A stretch of 64,000 nt of DNA, from assembly GCF_014764705.1 (NCBI RefSeq), contig NZ_JACXXG010000002.1, positions 62,001 through 126,000 on the forward strand, read 5' to 3'. Shown in pieces: positions 45,310 to 54,647 of this stretch. Under the pieces are notes generated by a model. That model worked only from the letters and a program-made list of their open reading frames with translations, had not been told where the DNA came from and searched no databases. Each line of letters begins with the position of its first letter. Position 1 is the stretch's first letter. This DNA is from Stutzerimonas kunmingensis (lineage in GTDB: Bacteria > Pseudomonadota > Gammaproteobacteria > Pseudomonadales > Pseudomonadaceae). Made by a program: the position numbers and the translations under genes.

Positions 45310-46092
45310 ATGGAGTTTCTGCTGTATCTGCTGCTGGGCGGCTTCGCTGGTGTGCTGGCCGGGCTGTTCGGCGTGGGCGGCGGGCTGATCATCGTGCCGG
45401 TGCTGGTATTCAGTTTCAGCGCCCAGGGATTTTCTCAGGAAATCCTCACCCATCTGGCCGTCGGTACGTCCCTGGCTACCATCGTCTTCACCTCGGTCAA
45501 TTCCATTCTCACCCATCACCGCAAAGGTGCGGTGCGCTGGCCGATGGTGCTGTGGATGACCTTTGGCATTCTCCTTGGCGCCGCCCTGGGCAGCCTGACC
45601 GCCGCGGCGATCCAGGGGCCGATGCTGCAGAAGATCATCGGTGTGTTCGCCCTGGCAATGGCGGTGCAAATGGGGTTCGACCTGCGGCCCAAGGCCACCG
45701 GCCAGGCGCCGGGACGGCCCGAGCTGTCGCTGGTGGGCGTGGTGATCGGCTGGGCGTCGGCGATTTTCGGCATTGGCGGCGGGTCGCTGTCGGTACCCTA
45801 CCTGACCTGGCGCAGCGTGCCGATGCAGCAGGCGGTGGCAACTTCCGCGGCGTGCGGCCTGCCGATCGCGATCGCCGGGGCGCTGAGTTTCATGGTGGTC
45901 GGCTGGCACGAAACGCAACTGCCCGACTGGAGTCTGGGCTTCGTCTATCTGCCGGCCATGCTCGGCATCGCGGCAACCAGCATGTTTTTCGCCAGACTGG
46001 GTGCGAAACTGGCGCATCGTTTGTCGGCCAAGGTTCTGAAACGGCTGTTCGCTCTACTGCTGCTGAGCGTCGGCATCAATTTTCTGGTTTGA
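45310..46092 (+). CDS. TSUP-family permease (TauE/SafE-like)
   Basis: 260-aa inner-membrane protein with about eight helices of the TauE/SafE (COG0730) family. The two repeated halves both start with the glycine-rich family motif: AGLFGVGGGLIIVPVLV near the N-terminus and AIFGIGGGSLSVPYL in the second half. These proteins export sulfite, sulfonates or related anions; the substrate is not known. The start is the ATG at 45310 (MEFLLYLL); the long upstream frame is not coding. lgt follows 10 bp later. Confidence 0.88.
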   Translation: MEFLLYLLLGGFAGVLAGLFGVGGGLIIVPVLVFSFSAQGFSQEILTHLAVGTSLATIVFTSVNSILTHHRKGAVRWPMVLWMTFGILLGAALGSLTAAAIQGPMLQKIIGVFALAMAVQMGFDLRPKATGQAPGRPELSLVGVVIGWASAIFGIGGGSLSVPYLTWRSVPMQQAVATSAACGLPIAIAGALSFMVVGWHETQLPDWSLGFVYLPAMLGIAATSMFFARLGAKLAHRLSAKVLKRLFALLLLSVGINFLV

Positions 46093-46102
46093 GGAGTAAC
46101 GG

Positions 46103-46903
46103 ATGCTGCCCTATCCGCAGATCGATCCGGTGGCCATCGCCATCGGCCCCTTGCAGATTCACTGGTACGGCCTGATGTACCTGATCGGCATCGGCGGCGC
46201 CTGGTGGCTGGCTTCGCTGCGGGTGCAGCGCTTCGCGCCCGAGTGGCCGAAGGACAAACTCTCCGATCTTGTGTTCTGGGTGGCCATGGGCGTTATCGTC
46301 GGTGGCCGTCTGGGTTATGTGCTGTTCTACGATCTGGCTGCCTACATCAATGACCCAAGCCTGATTTTGCAGGTCTGGAAGGGCGGCATGTCCTTCCACG
46401 GAGGACTGATCGGCGTACTGCTGTGCAGCTGGATCTTCGCCCGGCGCAACGGCAAGAGCTTCTTCGAGCTGATGGACTTCATCGCGCCGTTCGTGCCGAT
46501 CGGTCTGGGCGCCGGACGAATCGGCAACTTCATCAACGCCGAGCTGTGGGGCAAGGCCACCGATGTGCCCTGGGCGATGGTCTTCCCGACCGACCCGCAG
46601 CAACTGGCGCGGCACCCGTCGCAGCTCTATCAGTTCGCCCTGGAGGGCGTCGCGCTGTTCCTGATCCTCTGGTTCTATTCGCGCAAACCGCGGCCGACCA
46701 TGGCGGTCTCCGGACTGTTCGCGGTGTGCTACGGCATCTTCCGCTTCATCGTCGAATTCGTCCGTGTGCCGGATGCACAGCTGGGCTACCTGGCGTTCGG
46801 CTGGCTGACCATGGGCCAGCTGCTCTGCGTGCCAATGGTGCTGCTCGGCGCCGGGATGATCGCCTGGGCCTATCGCCGCGACGCCGGCCGGGCTCCGGCC
46901 TGA
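46103..46903 (+). CDS. lgt: prolipoprotein diacylglyceryl transferase
   Basis: 266-aa inner-membrane enzyme that attaches diacylglycerol to the lipobox cysteine of prolipoproteins, the first step of lipoprotein maturation. Family signatures: [10 protein letters not shown] near residue 15, [24 protein letters not shown] with the essential His, and [16 protein letters not shown]. Seven hydrophobic segments. GAGGAG lies 6 nt before the ATG and overlaps the stop of the TSUP gene, so the two are translationally coupled. Followed by thyA after 105 bp, as in other proteobacteria. Confidence 0.96.
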   Translation: MLPYPQIDPVAIAIGPLQIHWYGLMYLIGIGGAWWLASLRVQRFAPEWPKDKLSDLVFWVAMGVIVGGRLGYVLFYDLAAYINDPSLILQVWKGGMSFHGGLIGVLLCSWIFARRNGKSFFELMDFIAPFVPIGLGAGRIGNFINAELWGKATDVPWAMVFPTDPQQLARHPSQLYQFALEGVALFLILWFYSRKPRPTMAVSGLFAVCYGIFRFIVEFVRVPDAQLGYLAFGWLTMGQLLCVPMVLLGAGMIAWAYRRDAGRAPA

Positions 46904-47008
46904 TTCCGTTGCCCTGCCTGTCGCCATAAGGGCGACAAGCGGGGCGCAGGCCTTTTACTATTCGCGCAGCCTTTTCACCGCGCTTCGGCGCCTGCTTCGA
47001 GTCAATCG

Positions 47009-47803
47009 ATGAAACAGTACCTCGACCTGATGCGCCACGTGCGCGAACACGGCACCTTCAAGACCGATCGTACCGGCACCGGCACCTACAGCGTGTTTGG
47101 CCATCAGATGCGCTTCGACCTGGCCGAAGGCTTTCCGCTGGTCACCACCAAGAAGTGCCACCTCAAATCCATCATCCACGAGCTGCTGTGGTTTCTTCAG
47201 GGCGACACCAACATCAAGTACCTGAAGGAAAACGGCGTGCGCATCTGGGACGAGTGGGCCGACGAGAACGGCGAGCTGGGCCCGGTCTATGGCTACCAGT
47301 GGCGCTCCTGGCCGGCGCCGAACGGTGAATCCATCGACCAGATCGCCAACCTGCTGGCGATGATCAGGAAGAACCCGGATTCGCGCCGCCTGATCGTTTC
47401 GGCCTGGAACCCGGCGCTGGTCGAGCAGATGGCGTTGCCGCCGTGCCACGCGCTGTTCCAGTTCTACGTCGCCGACGGCAAGCTCAGCTGCCAGCTGTAC
47501 CAGCGCTCGGCGGATATCTTCCTCGGCGTGCCGTTCAACATCGCAAGCTATGCGCTGCTGACGCTGATGGTGGCGCAGGTCTGCGACCTGCAACCGGGCG
47601 AGTTCATCTGGAGCGGCGGCGACTGTCATCTGTACGCCAATCACCTGGAGCAGGCCGACCTGCAACTGACCCGCGAGCCGCTGCCGCTGCCGACCATGAA
47701 GCTCAATCCGGACGTGAAGGACCTGTTCGCCTTCCGCTTCGAGGACTTCGAACTGGTTGGCTACGAAGCGCATCCGCACATCAAGGCACCCGTAGCCGTC
47801 TGA
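47009..47803 (+). CDS. thyA: thymidylate synthase
   Basis: 264-aa cytoplasmic enzyme making dTMP from dUMP with methylene-tetrahydrofolate. The catalytic cysteine is Cys146 in [12 protein letters not shown], the same number as in E. coli. Other landmarks are [38 protein letters not shown] and [11 protein letters not shown]. Exactly the usual bacterial length. A folA gene often follows thyA in proteobacteria; here an orphan ParA follows instead. Confidence 0.97.
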   Translation: MKQYLDLMRHVREHGTFKTDRTGTGTYSVFGHQMRFDLAEGFPLVTTKKCHLKSIIHELLWFLQGDTNIKYLKENGVRIWDEWADENGELGPVYGYQWRSWPAPNGESIDQIANLLAMIRKNPDSRRLIVSAWNPALVEQMALPPCHALFQFYVADGKLSCQLYQRSADIFLGVPFNIASYALLTLMVAQVCDLQPGEFIWSGGDCHLYANHLEQADLQLTREPLPLPTMKLNPDVKDLFAFRFEDFELVGYEAHPHIKAPVAV

Positions 47804-47890
47804 CTTTGGTCGGTTTTGCCGTCGTGGATAACCCGATTGTCACATTTGCCGTATAGACTCGACCGCTCAGGGACTGTCGGGAGGCGAATC

Positions 47891-48664
47891 ATGCGCAGGG
47901 TCGTGTTCAATCAGAAGGGCGGTGTCGGCAAGTCGAGCATCGCCTGCAACCTGGCAGCGGTCAGTGCATCGCAGGGCTACCGCACGCTGCTGGTAGATCT
48001 GGACGCCCAGGCCAACTCCACGCATTACCTGACCGGGCTGACCGGCGATGACATTCCCACCGGCATCGCCGATTTCTTCAAGCAGATTCTCGCCGGCGGT
48101 ACCGCTGGCAAGAAGGCGCGCCCGCCCATTCTAGAAACGGCCTTCGACAATTTGCATTTGATCAGCGCGACGGCAGAGCTGGCCGACCTGCAGCCCAAGC
48201 TGGAGGCCAAGCACAAGATCAACAAGCTGCGAAAATTGCTCGACGGTCTTGCCGAGGACTATGACCGGATTTACCTCGACACCCCGCCGGCGCTGAATTT
48301 TTATACGGTCTCTGCGCTTATCGCAGCTGATCGCTGCCTGATTCCCTTCGACTGCGACAGCTTTTCCCGCCAGGCGCTGTACAGCCTGCTCGACGAGATC
48401 GAGGAGATGAAGGAAGACCACAACGATACGCTCGAGGTCGAGGGCATCGTGGTCAATCAGTTCCAGCCGCGTGCCGCGCTACCGCAGCAAATGATCGATG
48501 AACTGCTGAGCGAGGGTCTTCCGGTGCTACCGGTCTACCTGATGAGTTCGGTGAAGATGCGCGAGTCGCACCAGGCCTGCACGCCGCTGGTTTACCTGGA
48601 TCCGCGGCACAAGCTGAGCCAGCAGTTCGTCGAACTGCATGAGCGGCTCGAAGCGAACGGCTGA
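47891..48664 (+). CDS. orphan ParA-family ATPase
   Basis: 257-aa deviant Walker-type ATPase. The N-terminus reads [19 protein letters not shown] (Walker A with the deviant lysine), followed by [15 protein letters not shown], and the switch region [16 protein letters not shown]. There is no partner parB-like gene or centromere-like repeat nearby, so it is not the chromosomal ParABS ATPase. GGGAGG lies 7 nt before the ATG at 47891. Orphan ParAs position chemotaxis clusters, flagella or other cargo; the cargo here is unknown. The protein has an insertion-like [13 protein letters not shown] segment near residue 70. Confidence 0.85.
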   Translation: MRRVVFNQKGGVGKSSIACNLAAVSASQGYRTLLVDLDAQANSTHYLTGLTGDDIPTGIADFFKQILAGGTAGKKARPPILETAFDNLHLISATAELADLQPKLEAKHKINKLRKLLDGLAEDYDRIYLDTPPALNFYTVSALIAADRCLIPFDCDSFSRQALYSLLDEIEEMKEDHNDTLEVEGIVVNQFQPRAALPQQMIDELLSEGLPVLPVYLMSSVKMRESHQACTPLVYLDPRHKLSQQFVELHERLEANG

Positions 48665-48676
48665 GTCGGTTCGGCT

Positions 48677-49663
48677 TCAGTCCTCGGCACGCCGCTCCAG
48701 CTTCTTGCCCAGCCGCGAGGCATAGAGTTCGCCGATCATCCCGCGGCGGAACACCAGTACGCAGACCATGAAGATGATGCCGGTGACCAGCGTCACCGGT
48801 AGCTCCGAGGTGGCGAAGTAGTTGCCCAGGCTGGTCACCAGCGCGGCGCCGAAGATCGGACCGACCAACGTACCGATGCCGCCAAGCAGGGTCATCAGCA
48901 CCACCTCGCCGGACATCTGCCAGCTGACGTCGGTCAGCGTGGCGAACTGGAACACCAGCGCCTTCAGTCCGCCAGCCAGTCCGGCCAAGGCAGCGGACAT
49001 GACGAAGGCGCCGAGCTTGTAGCGCGACACCGAATAGCCCAGGGAAATGGCACGGTTCTCGTTCTCGCGGATCGAGCGCAGGATCATGCCGTACGGCGAG
49101 TTGATCACGCGCCAGATCAGCAGCATCCCGGCGAGAAACACCGTGAGCACGAAGAAGTACATGTACAGCGGCTCCTGCAGATCGATGAAGCCGAGCAGGT
49201 GCCCACGTGGAACGTTCTGAATGCCGTCCTCACCATGGGTGAACGGAGCTTGCAGGCAGAAGAAAAAGAACATCTGCGACAGCGCCAGGGTGATCATCGT
49301 CGAGTAGATGCCCTGCCGGCGGATCGCCAGGAAGCCGATGATCAGCCCGAGAAACGCCGCGCCGGCGACGCCGACGAGAATGCCCAACTCCGGTGGCAGC
49401 CCCCATTCCTTCACCGCGTGGGCGGTGAAATACGCCGCGCCGCCGAAGAATGCCGCGTGGCCGAAGGAGAGGATGCCGGTGTAGCCGAGCAGCAGGTTGA
49501 AGGCGCAGGCGAAGAGGGCGAAGCACAGCACCTTCATCAGGAAGATCGGGTAGAAGTAGAACGGTGCCAGCGCCAGCGCGACCACGCCGATCAGGATCAG
49601 CACGGTCTCCAGGCGCAGCAGCGGGCGTTTGGTGGTCGGCGTGACGTTCACCTGGCTGTTCAT
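48677..49663 (-). CDS. livM: branched-chain-type ABC importer permease LivM
   Basis: 328-aa inner-membrane permease with about nine hydrophobic segments and the LivM family core (CFALFACAFNLLLGYTGILSFGHAAFFGG split over residues ~34-62, then GEVVLMTLLGGIGTLVGPIFGA). Second half of the channel with LivH. The start overlaps the livH stop by one base (TGATG). Last gene of a five-gene operon: binding protein, ATPase G, ATPase F, permease H, permease M. The hydrophobic C-terminus is followed by a basic tail (RLGKKLERR). Confidence 0.93.
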   Translation of the reverse strand: MNSQVNVTPTTKRPLLRLETVLILIGVVALALAPFYFYPIFLMKVLCFALFACAFNLLLGYTGILSFGHAAFFGGAAYFTAHAVKEWGLPPELGILVGVAGAAFLGLIIGFLAIRRQGIYSTMITLALSQMFFFFCLQAPFTHGEDGIQNVPRGHLLGFIDLQEPLYMYFFVLTVFLAGMLLIWRVINSPYGMILRSIRENENRAISLGYSVSRYKLGAFVMSAALAGLAGGLKALVFQFATLTDVSWQMSGEVVLMTLLGGIGTLVGPIFGAALVTSLGNYFATSELPVTLVTGIIFMVCVLVFRRGMIGELYASRLGKKLERRAED

Positions 49664-50550
49664 CAGGCGTCCCTCCCCATCAGGCCGGCCGGGCGCACCA
49701 GCAGCACAATCGCCATGATCACGAAGATCACGATGTTGGAAGCCTCCGGATAGAACACCTTGGTCAGCCCCTCGAGAATGCCCAGCATGTAGCCGGTGAT
49801 GATGGCGCCGAGAATCGAGCCCATGCCGCCGACCACCACCACCGCGAACACCACGATGATCAGGTTCGAGCCCATCAGCGGGCTGACCTGGTAGATCGGC
49901 GCGGCGAGCATGCCGGCCAGGCCGGCCAGCGCTGCGCCCATGCCGTAGGTGAAGGTCAGCAGCAGCGGCACGTTGATGCCGAAGGTGCGCACCAGCGTCG
50001 GGTTTTCCGTGGCGGCACGCAGGTAGGCGCCGAGCTTGGTCTTCTCAATCAGCAGCCAGCTGGCGATGCAGATCACCAGGGAGGCCAGCACGACCCAGGC
50101 GCGGTACTTGGGGAGGAACATGAAGCCCAGGTTGTAGCCACCGGCCAGTTCTTTCGGCACGGCGTAGGGCTGCCCGGAGGAGCCATAGAAGTAGCGAAAC
50201 GCGCCTTCCAGGGCGAGCGCCAGGCCGAAGGTGAAGAGCAGGCTGTAGAGGTGGTCGAGGTTGTATAGCCGCGATAGCGCGAGGCGCTCGATCACCGCGC
50301 TGCACAGGCCGACGATGATCGGCGCGAGGATCAGCGCCGGCCAGTAGCCGATGCCGAGGGTCGCCAGCAGCAGATAGCCGGCGAAGGCGCCGATCATGTA
50401 TTGCGCGCCGTGGGCGAAGTTGATGATCTTCAGCATGCCGAAGATGATCGCCAGGCCCAGGCTGAGCATGGCGTAGAACGAGCCGTTGATCAGGCCGATC
50501 AAGAGCTGGCCGAGGAACGCCTGGATCGGCACATCGAAAATCGTCGTCAT
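49663..50550 (-). CDS. livH: branched-chain-type ABC importer permease LivH
   Basis: 295-aa inner-membrane permease. Family landmarks: LLIGLINGSFYAMLSLGLAI, MLKIINFAHGAQYMIGAF, RTFGINVPLLLTFTYGMGAALAGLAGML, and VVVGGMGSILGAIITGYMLG, the EAA-like loop that contacts the ATPases. The start overlaps the stop of livF by one base (TGATG). Pairs with LivM. Confidence 0.94.
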   Translation of the reverse strand: MTTIFDVPIQAFLGQLLIGLINGSFYAMLSLGLAIIFGMLKIINFAHGAQYMIGAFAGYLLLATLGIGYWPALILAPIIVGLCSAVIERLALSRLYNLDHLYSLLFTFGLALALEGAFRYFYGSSGQPYAVPKELAGGYNLGFMFLPKYRAWVVLASLVICIASWLLIEKTKLGAYLRAATENPTLVRTFGINVPLLLTFTYGMGAALAGLAGMLAAPIYQVSPLMGSNLIIVVFAVVVVGGMGSILGAIITGYMLGILEGLTKVFYPEASNIVIFVIMAIVLLVRPAGLMGRDA

Positions 50551-51254
50551 CAGACCCCCAGGGCTTCGTTGAGCATGGTCATGCGGCCGGACAGATCGGC
50601 GACGTCGAACGAATCGATGACCTTGCCGTGATCGACTACATAGAAGCGGTCGGCCACCTTGCTGGCGAAGCGGAAGTTCTGTTCCACCAGCAGGATGGTC
50701 ATGCCGCGCTGCTTAAGTGTCTGCAGCACCTCGCCGATGCGCTGGATGATCACCGGCGCCAGGCCTTCGGTGGGTTCGTCGAGCAGCAGCAGCTTGGCGC
50801 CGGTGCGCAGGATGCGCGCCATCGCCAGCATCTGCTGCTCACCACCGGATAGCTTGGTGCCGGGGCTCTTGCGGCGTTCCTCGAGGTTGGGGAACAGCTG
50901 GTAGATCTCGGCCAGGGTCATGCCGCCCTTGGCGATCACTGGCGGCAGGGTGAGGTTCTCCTCAACCGTCAGGGTGGAAAAGATGCCGCGTTCTTCCGGT
51001 ACATAACCGATGCCGTGGCGGGCGGTGCGGTGCAGCGGCACTCGCAGCATGTCCTTGCCGTCGAAGCGGATGCTGCCGCTGCGCTTGCGGATGATGCCGA
51101 CGATCGAGCGCAACGCGGTGGTCTTGCCGACGCCGTTGCGGCCAAGCAGGGTTACCGTCTCGCCCTGGTGCACGTCGAGGTCGATGCCGTGCAGGGCATG
51201 GCTTTCGCCATACCAGGCGTTGAGGTCGCGCACGCTGAGCAAGGGTTCAGTCAT
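50550..51254 (-). CDS. livF: branched-chain-type ABC importer ATPase LivF
   Basis: 234-aa cytoplasmic ABC ATPase. Walker A GRNGVGKTT, signature LSGGEQQMLAMAR, Walker B KLLLLDEPTEGLAP. Start overlaps livG by 8 bp. With LivG it forms the ATP-hydrolysing pair that drives uptake through LivHM. Confidence 0.95.
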   Translation of the reverse strand: MTEPLLSVRDLNAWYGESHALHGIDLDVHQGETVTLLGRNGVGKTTALRSIVGIIRKRSGSIRFDGKDMLRVPLHRTARHGIGYVPEERGIFSTLTVEENLTLPPVIAKGGMTLAEIYQLFPNLEERRKSPGTKLSGGEQQMLAMARILRTGAKLLLLDEPTEGLAPVIIQRIGEVLQTLKQRGMTILLVEQNFRFASKVADRFYVVDHGKVIDSFDVADLSGRMTMLNEALGV

Positions 51255-52059
51255 CGTCGGTCCCCATGTAGGCCACGCGCACGCGCTCGTCCTGGCTGAC
51301 CGTGCGGTAGTCGCCGGAGGTAAGGATTTCTCCGCGCTGCAACACGGTCACCTGATGGCAGAGGTCAGCGACCACCTTGAGGTTGTGCTCGACCATCAGC
51401 ACCGCGCGCTGGGTGGCGACCTCGCGGATGATCTCTGCCACCACATGCACGTCTTCGTGGCCCATGCCGGCCATGGGCTCGTCCAGCAGCAATACCTTGG
51501 GCTCCAGCGCCAGGGTGGTGGCGATCTCCAGTACGCGTTTGCGACCGTAGGAGAGATCAGCCGCCAGCTCGTTGCGCTTGTCGGCCAGGCCGACCGACTC
51601 GATCAGCTGCATGGCGCGCTCGTTGAGGCGGTTGAGCGAGCGCATCGGCAGCCAGAACTGCGTGGCCAGCCCGCCCGGCCGCTGCAGCGCGACGCGCACG
51701 TTGTCCAGCACGGAGAGGTGCGGGAATACCGCCGAGATCTGGAACGAGCGCACCAGCCCCATGCGTGCCACCTTGGCCGGGTCGGTGCGGGTGATGTCAT
51801 GGTCGAGCAGGCAAATGGTTCCGCTGGTGGGCTGCAGGAACTTGGTCAGCAGGTTGAACACCGTGGTCTTGCCAGCGCCGTTGGGACCGATCAGGGCGTG
51901 CACCCGTGCATGGCGCACGTCCAGATCGACATCGTTCACCGCGACGAAGCCGCCGAACTCCTTGCGCAGGCCGCGGGCAGAGAGCATCACCGGCGAGCCC
52001 GTGGCTGTGCCGGCGGCCGAACCGTCGGCGTCCAGACCTTGCACTTCCGCCATGCTCAC
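51247..52059 (-). CDS. livG: branched-chain-type ABC importer ATPase LivG
   Basis: 270-aa cytoplasmic ABC ATPase of the LivG type. Walker A GPNGAGKTT, an LivG-like SFQISAVFPHLSVLDNVRVAL, signature-region LSYGRKRVLEIATTLAL (a variant of LSGGQ, usual for LivG), Walker B KVLLLDEPMAGMGHED, H-loop MVEHNLKVV. Overlaps the binding-protein gene by 4 bp and livF by 8 bp. A ~20-residue N-terminal extension precedes the ATPase core. Confidence 0.95.
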   Translation of the reverse strand: MSMAEVQGLDADGSAAGTATGSPVMLSARGLRKEFGGFVAVNDVDLDVRHARVHALIGPNGAGKTTVFNLLTKFLQPTSGTICLLDHDITRTDPAKVARMGLVRSFQISAVFPHLSVLDNVRVALQRPGGLATQFWLPMRSLNRLNERAMQLIESVGLADKRNELAADLSYGRKRVLEIATTLALEPKVLLLDEPMAGMGHEDVHVVAEIIREVATQRAVLMVEHNLKVVADLCHQVTVLQRGEILTSGDYRTVSQDERVRVAYMGTDDD

Positions 52060-53261
52060 TGCCCGACCAGATCACAGCCACTCTCGGCCGGATCGATGTA
52101 GGCCTCGTTGCCCGGCACGGTCGCCAGCACCTTGTAGTAGTCCCACTCGCGCTTGCTCTCTTCGGGCTTCTTCACCTCCATCAGGTAGACGTCGCTGATC
52201 AGCCGGCCGTTGGCACCGACCTTGGCGTTGCGCGCGAAGACATCGTCCACCGGCATCTCGTGCATCGCCTTGGCGACCGGCTCGGTGGCGTCGGTGCCGG
52301 CCTTCTCGATCGCCTTGAGGTACTGCATGACGCCGGAGTAGGTGCCGGCGTGGACCATGTTCGGCATGCGCCCGGTGCGCTTGAAGAAGCGTTCGCCGAA
52401 CTCGCGGGATTTGTCGTCGCGGTCCCAGTAGAAACTTTCGGTCAGGGTCAGGCCCTGGGCGGCGTCGAGGCCCAGGCCGTGCACTTCGGCGAGGGTGAAG
52501 AGCAGCGCGGCGAGGCGCTGTCCGCCGGCGACGATGCCGAACTCGGCGGCCTGCTTGATGCTGTTGGCTGTGTCCAGGCCGGCGTTGGCCAGGCCGATGA
52601 CCTTGGCACCGGAGGATTGCGCCTGCAGCAGGAACGACGAGTAATCGGTGCCCGCCAGCGGATGGCGTACCGCGCCCTTGATTTCGCCGCCCTTGGATTT
52701 GACGAACTTGCCGGTCTGCTCTTCCAGCGAGTAGCCGAAGGCGTAGTCGGCGGTGAGGAAATACCAGCTGTCGCCACCCTGGGAAACCAGTGCGCCGCCA
52801 GTGCCGACCGCCAGCGCATGGGTGTCATAGGCCCAGTGGAATCCATAGGGTGAGCACTGCTTGCCGGTCAGCTCCGTGGTGGCGGCGCCGGTCACCAGGT
52901 TAATCTTCTTCTTGCTCTTGGAAATGCCCTGTACCGCCAGCGCCACCGAGGACGTGGTCAGCTCCATGATCGAGTCGACCTGCTCGCGGTCGTACCACTG
53001 CCGCGAGATGTTGGAGGCAATGTCCGGCTTGTTCTGGTGATCGGCGGTCACGATCTCGATGGGGGCATCGAGTACCTTGCCGCCGAAGTCCTCGGCAGCC
53101 ATCTTCGCTGCCTCGAACGACCACTTGCCGCCGAAATCGGCATACACGCCGGACTGGTCGTTGAGGATGCCGATCTTCACCTTGCCGTCGGAAATCTCGG
53201 CCGAGGCGGGTACGGCGGCCACTGCCGTCAGGGTTGCCGCTGCGATTGCTGAAAGCTTCAT
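52056..53261 (-). CDS. ABC-importer periplasmic binding protein, branched-chain/amide type
   Basis: 401-aa periplasmic binding protein of the LivJ/K fold (type I). The signal peptide is MKLSAIAAATLTAVAAVPASA. The mature start VKIGILNDQSGVYADFGGK and a later NLVTGAATTELTGKQCSPY are typical of the family branch that includes short-chain amide and other binders, not only branched-chain amino acids. AAGGAGAT lies 5 nt before the ATG at 53261; the frame extends further but without ribosome-binding support. First gene of the five-gene importer operon. Ligand unknown. Confidence 0.9.
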   Translation of the reverse strand: MKLSAIAAATLTAVAAVPASAEISDGKVKIGILNDQSGVYADFGGKWSFEAAKMAAEDFGGKVLDAPIEIVTADHQNKPDIASNISRQWYDREQVDSIMELTTSSVALAVQGISKSKKKINLVTGAATTELTGKQCSPYGFHWAYDTHALAVGTGGALVSQGGDSWYFLTADYAFGYSLEEQTGKFVKSKGGEIKGAVRHPLAGTDYSSFLLQAQSSGAKVIGLANAGLDTANSIKQAAEFGIVAGGQRLAALLFTLAEVHGLGLDAAQGLTLTESFYWDRDDKSREFGERFFKRTGRMPNMVHAGTYSGVMQYLKAIEKAGTDATEPVAKAMHEMPVDDVFARNAKVGANGRLISDVYLMEVKKPEESKREWDYYKVLATVPGNEAYIDPAESGCDLVGQ

Positions 53262-53520
53262 GCGTATCTCCTTGCACGGTTTGCTCGGCATACGGGCTCG
53301 CCCCATGCGAAGCGGTCCGTATGGGCGGGTTAGGGGAAATCTGGGCAGGCGGTCAGGCGCGCAATGCCGTGGATCGCCGGCGGGCTGAATGCAGCGGCCA
53401 GGCATTGATGCACGCACGGCGAACGCACTCGTGCGCGGGGCATCACGTCGTCGTGGAAAGTCGCAGAGATGGGAGCTGGAAAGCGGGACCAGAAACGAGT
53501 CGAAGCGAGGCTCATGGGCG

Positions 53521-53539
53521 TCTTCTTCTTATTGTTGTT
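53521..53539 (-). promoter_or_regulatory. A-rich (ARN)n motif, possible Hfq/Crc site
   Basis: On the minus strand this reads AACAACAATAAGAAGAAGA: six A-R-N triplets in a row, the pattern bound by Hfq/Crc for catabolite repression in Pseudomonas mRNAs. It lies about 24 nt downstream of the sigma-54-like promoter and 6 nt before an ATG at 53515, but about 260 nt before the first importer gene. Confidence 0.4.
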
Positions 53540-53562
53540 CTGGCTCTAAACGTAGCAGGGGT

Positions 53563-53580
53563 TTGCAAGGACGCAACCTG
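53563..53580 (-). promoter_or_regulatory. possible sigma-54 promoter upstream of the ABC importer
   Basis: Minus-strand CAGGTTGCGTCCTTGCAAA has GG and GC separated by exactly 10 bases and a perfect -12 element (TTGCA), but the -24 side matches consensus only at GG. Transcription would start just before the A-rich motif at 53539. Many sigma-54 uptake operons of pseudomonads have this arrangement. Confidence 0.35.
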
Positions 53581-53655
53581 ATGGCGGCGTGCCGATCAGT
53601 GATGCTGTGCTTGCATGCACCTGCGCCGTCGGGCGCAGGCGGGCAGAGACGCGCT

Positions 53656-54468
53656 TCAGCGCGCGATCAGGATGTCGCAGGGCGGGTTGTCGATAAAGTG
53701 CCGGGCGAGGCTGCCGAGCAGAGCGCTGCTCAGTTCACCGCGGCTGTGACTGCCAAGGGCCAGCAGCTGCGGTTGCAGGTCGCGCAATGCCGCGTCCATG
53801 CAATTGTTGCGCTCGCCCTGATGCAGGCTGTAGCTCAGCAGCGCGCCGGTATCCGGCAGCTGCGGCTGGATATCTTCGATCAGCTGGTCGAACAGCTCCT
53901 GCTGCAGCGACAGGCCTTCGTAATCGGGGCCATGTACCTCGGCCATCTCGTCGATATGCAGGGCATGCAGCTCGGCACCTTCGCCCAGCAACTCCCAGGC
54001 GCAGTGCATAGCGCGCGTGGCGCAGCGGGAGAAATCCAGCGCAGCCACGGCGCGATAATACGGGGCGTCCGCCGGGGTTATGGCCAGCAACAGCGGCGCC
54101 CGGCTTTCCAGCATGATGCGCTCCAGCGTGGTGCCGGCGAATCCCTGGCTCGACCCCTTGTGATGGCGGCCCAGCACCAGCAGATCGGCCTCCAGCCCCT
54201 CCGCCTGGGTGAGGATCTCCTCCACCGGCTGCCCGCGGCGAATCCAGGGTTCGAGCTGACCCAGCCCGTTCTCCTGCAGGCGTTGCTGCAGGAGTGCGCG
54301 TGCCTGCTGTTCGTCGCTCCCTGCGTCGCGCTCGTCGAGTACGTAAAGCAGGCTGATGCGAGCACCGGTCTGGCGCGCCAGGCCGGCGGCACGTTGCAGC
54401 GCGAGATCGGCGTCCGGGCTGAGATCGTGGGCGACAAGAATGTGCTGAACCCGATTGTGCTGAAGCAT
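53656..54468 (-). CDS. universal stress protein, two UspA domains
   Basis: 270-aa cytoplasmic protein of two tandem Usp domains. The first runs from HILVAHDLSPDADLALQRAA to LEADLLVLGRHHKG, then the GTTLERIMLESRAPLLLA segment with a UspFG-like nucleotide-binding pattern. The second runs from AVAALDFSRCATRAMHCAWELL to LLALGSHSRGELSSALLGS and ends PPCDILIAR. The start is the ATG at 54468 with GAGG 8 nt before it; a longer frame to 54579 is unsupported. Divergent from the response regulator. Confidence 0.88.
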   Translation of the reverse strand: MLQHNRVQHILVAHDLSPDADLALQRAAGLARQTGARISLLYVLDERDAGSDEQQARALLQQRLQENGLGQLEPWIRRGQPVEEILTQAEGLEADLLVLGRHHKGSSQGFAGTTLERIMLESRAPLLLAITPADAPYYRAVAALDFSRCATRAMHCAWELLGEGAELHALHIDEMAEVHGPDYEGLSLQQELFDQLIEDIQPQLPDTGALLSYSLHQGERNNCMDAALRDLQPQLLALGSHSRGELSSALLGSLARHFIDNPPCDILIAR

Positions 54469-54647
54469 GGGCGGCCTCGCGAAGCTGGCGAAAGGCGCAA
54501 GTATGCCGTGGCAGTGGGAGCATGTCCCGTCCGTGACCCGTGTCGCTGGGTTGATCGGGCGCAACAACTTCATGGGCAATGGTCACTCGTGCTTTTGTCG
54601 ATCCGATCCTGCGGCTATGCTTGCCGGCATTCGAGCAGGAGTTAAGG

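Larger units (their letters stand above)
53262..53655. other. 394-bp intergenic region upstream of the ABC importer operon
   Basis: No convincing gene. It lies upstream of the importer's binding-protein gene and downstream of the universal stress gene, both on the minus strand. It holds a minus-strand sigma-54-like promoter (53563-53580), an A-rich triplet run (53521-53539) and, right after it, an ATG at 53515 opening a 61-codon frame that I do not believe encodes a conserved protein. Three hundred bases between the promoter and the first gene would make an unusually long leader. Confidence 0.6.

Noticed and set aside
46919-46937. TGTCGCC/GGCGACA hairpin after lgt
   Set aside because: Stem of only 7 bp with no T-run; not strong enough to call a terminator.
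53330-53515. 61-codon frame after the A-rich motif
   Set aside because: Not called as a gene: no ribosome-binding site other than the A-rich run and no recognisable sequence. It is kept only as a comment in the intergenic finding.
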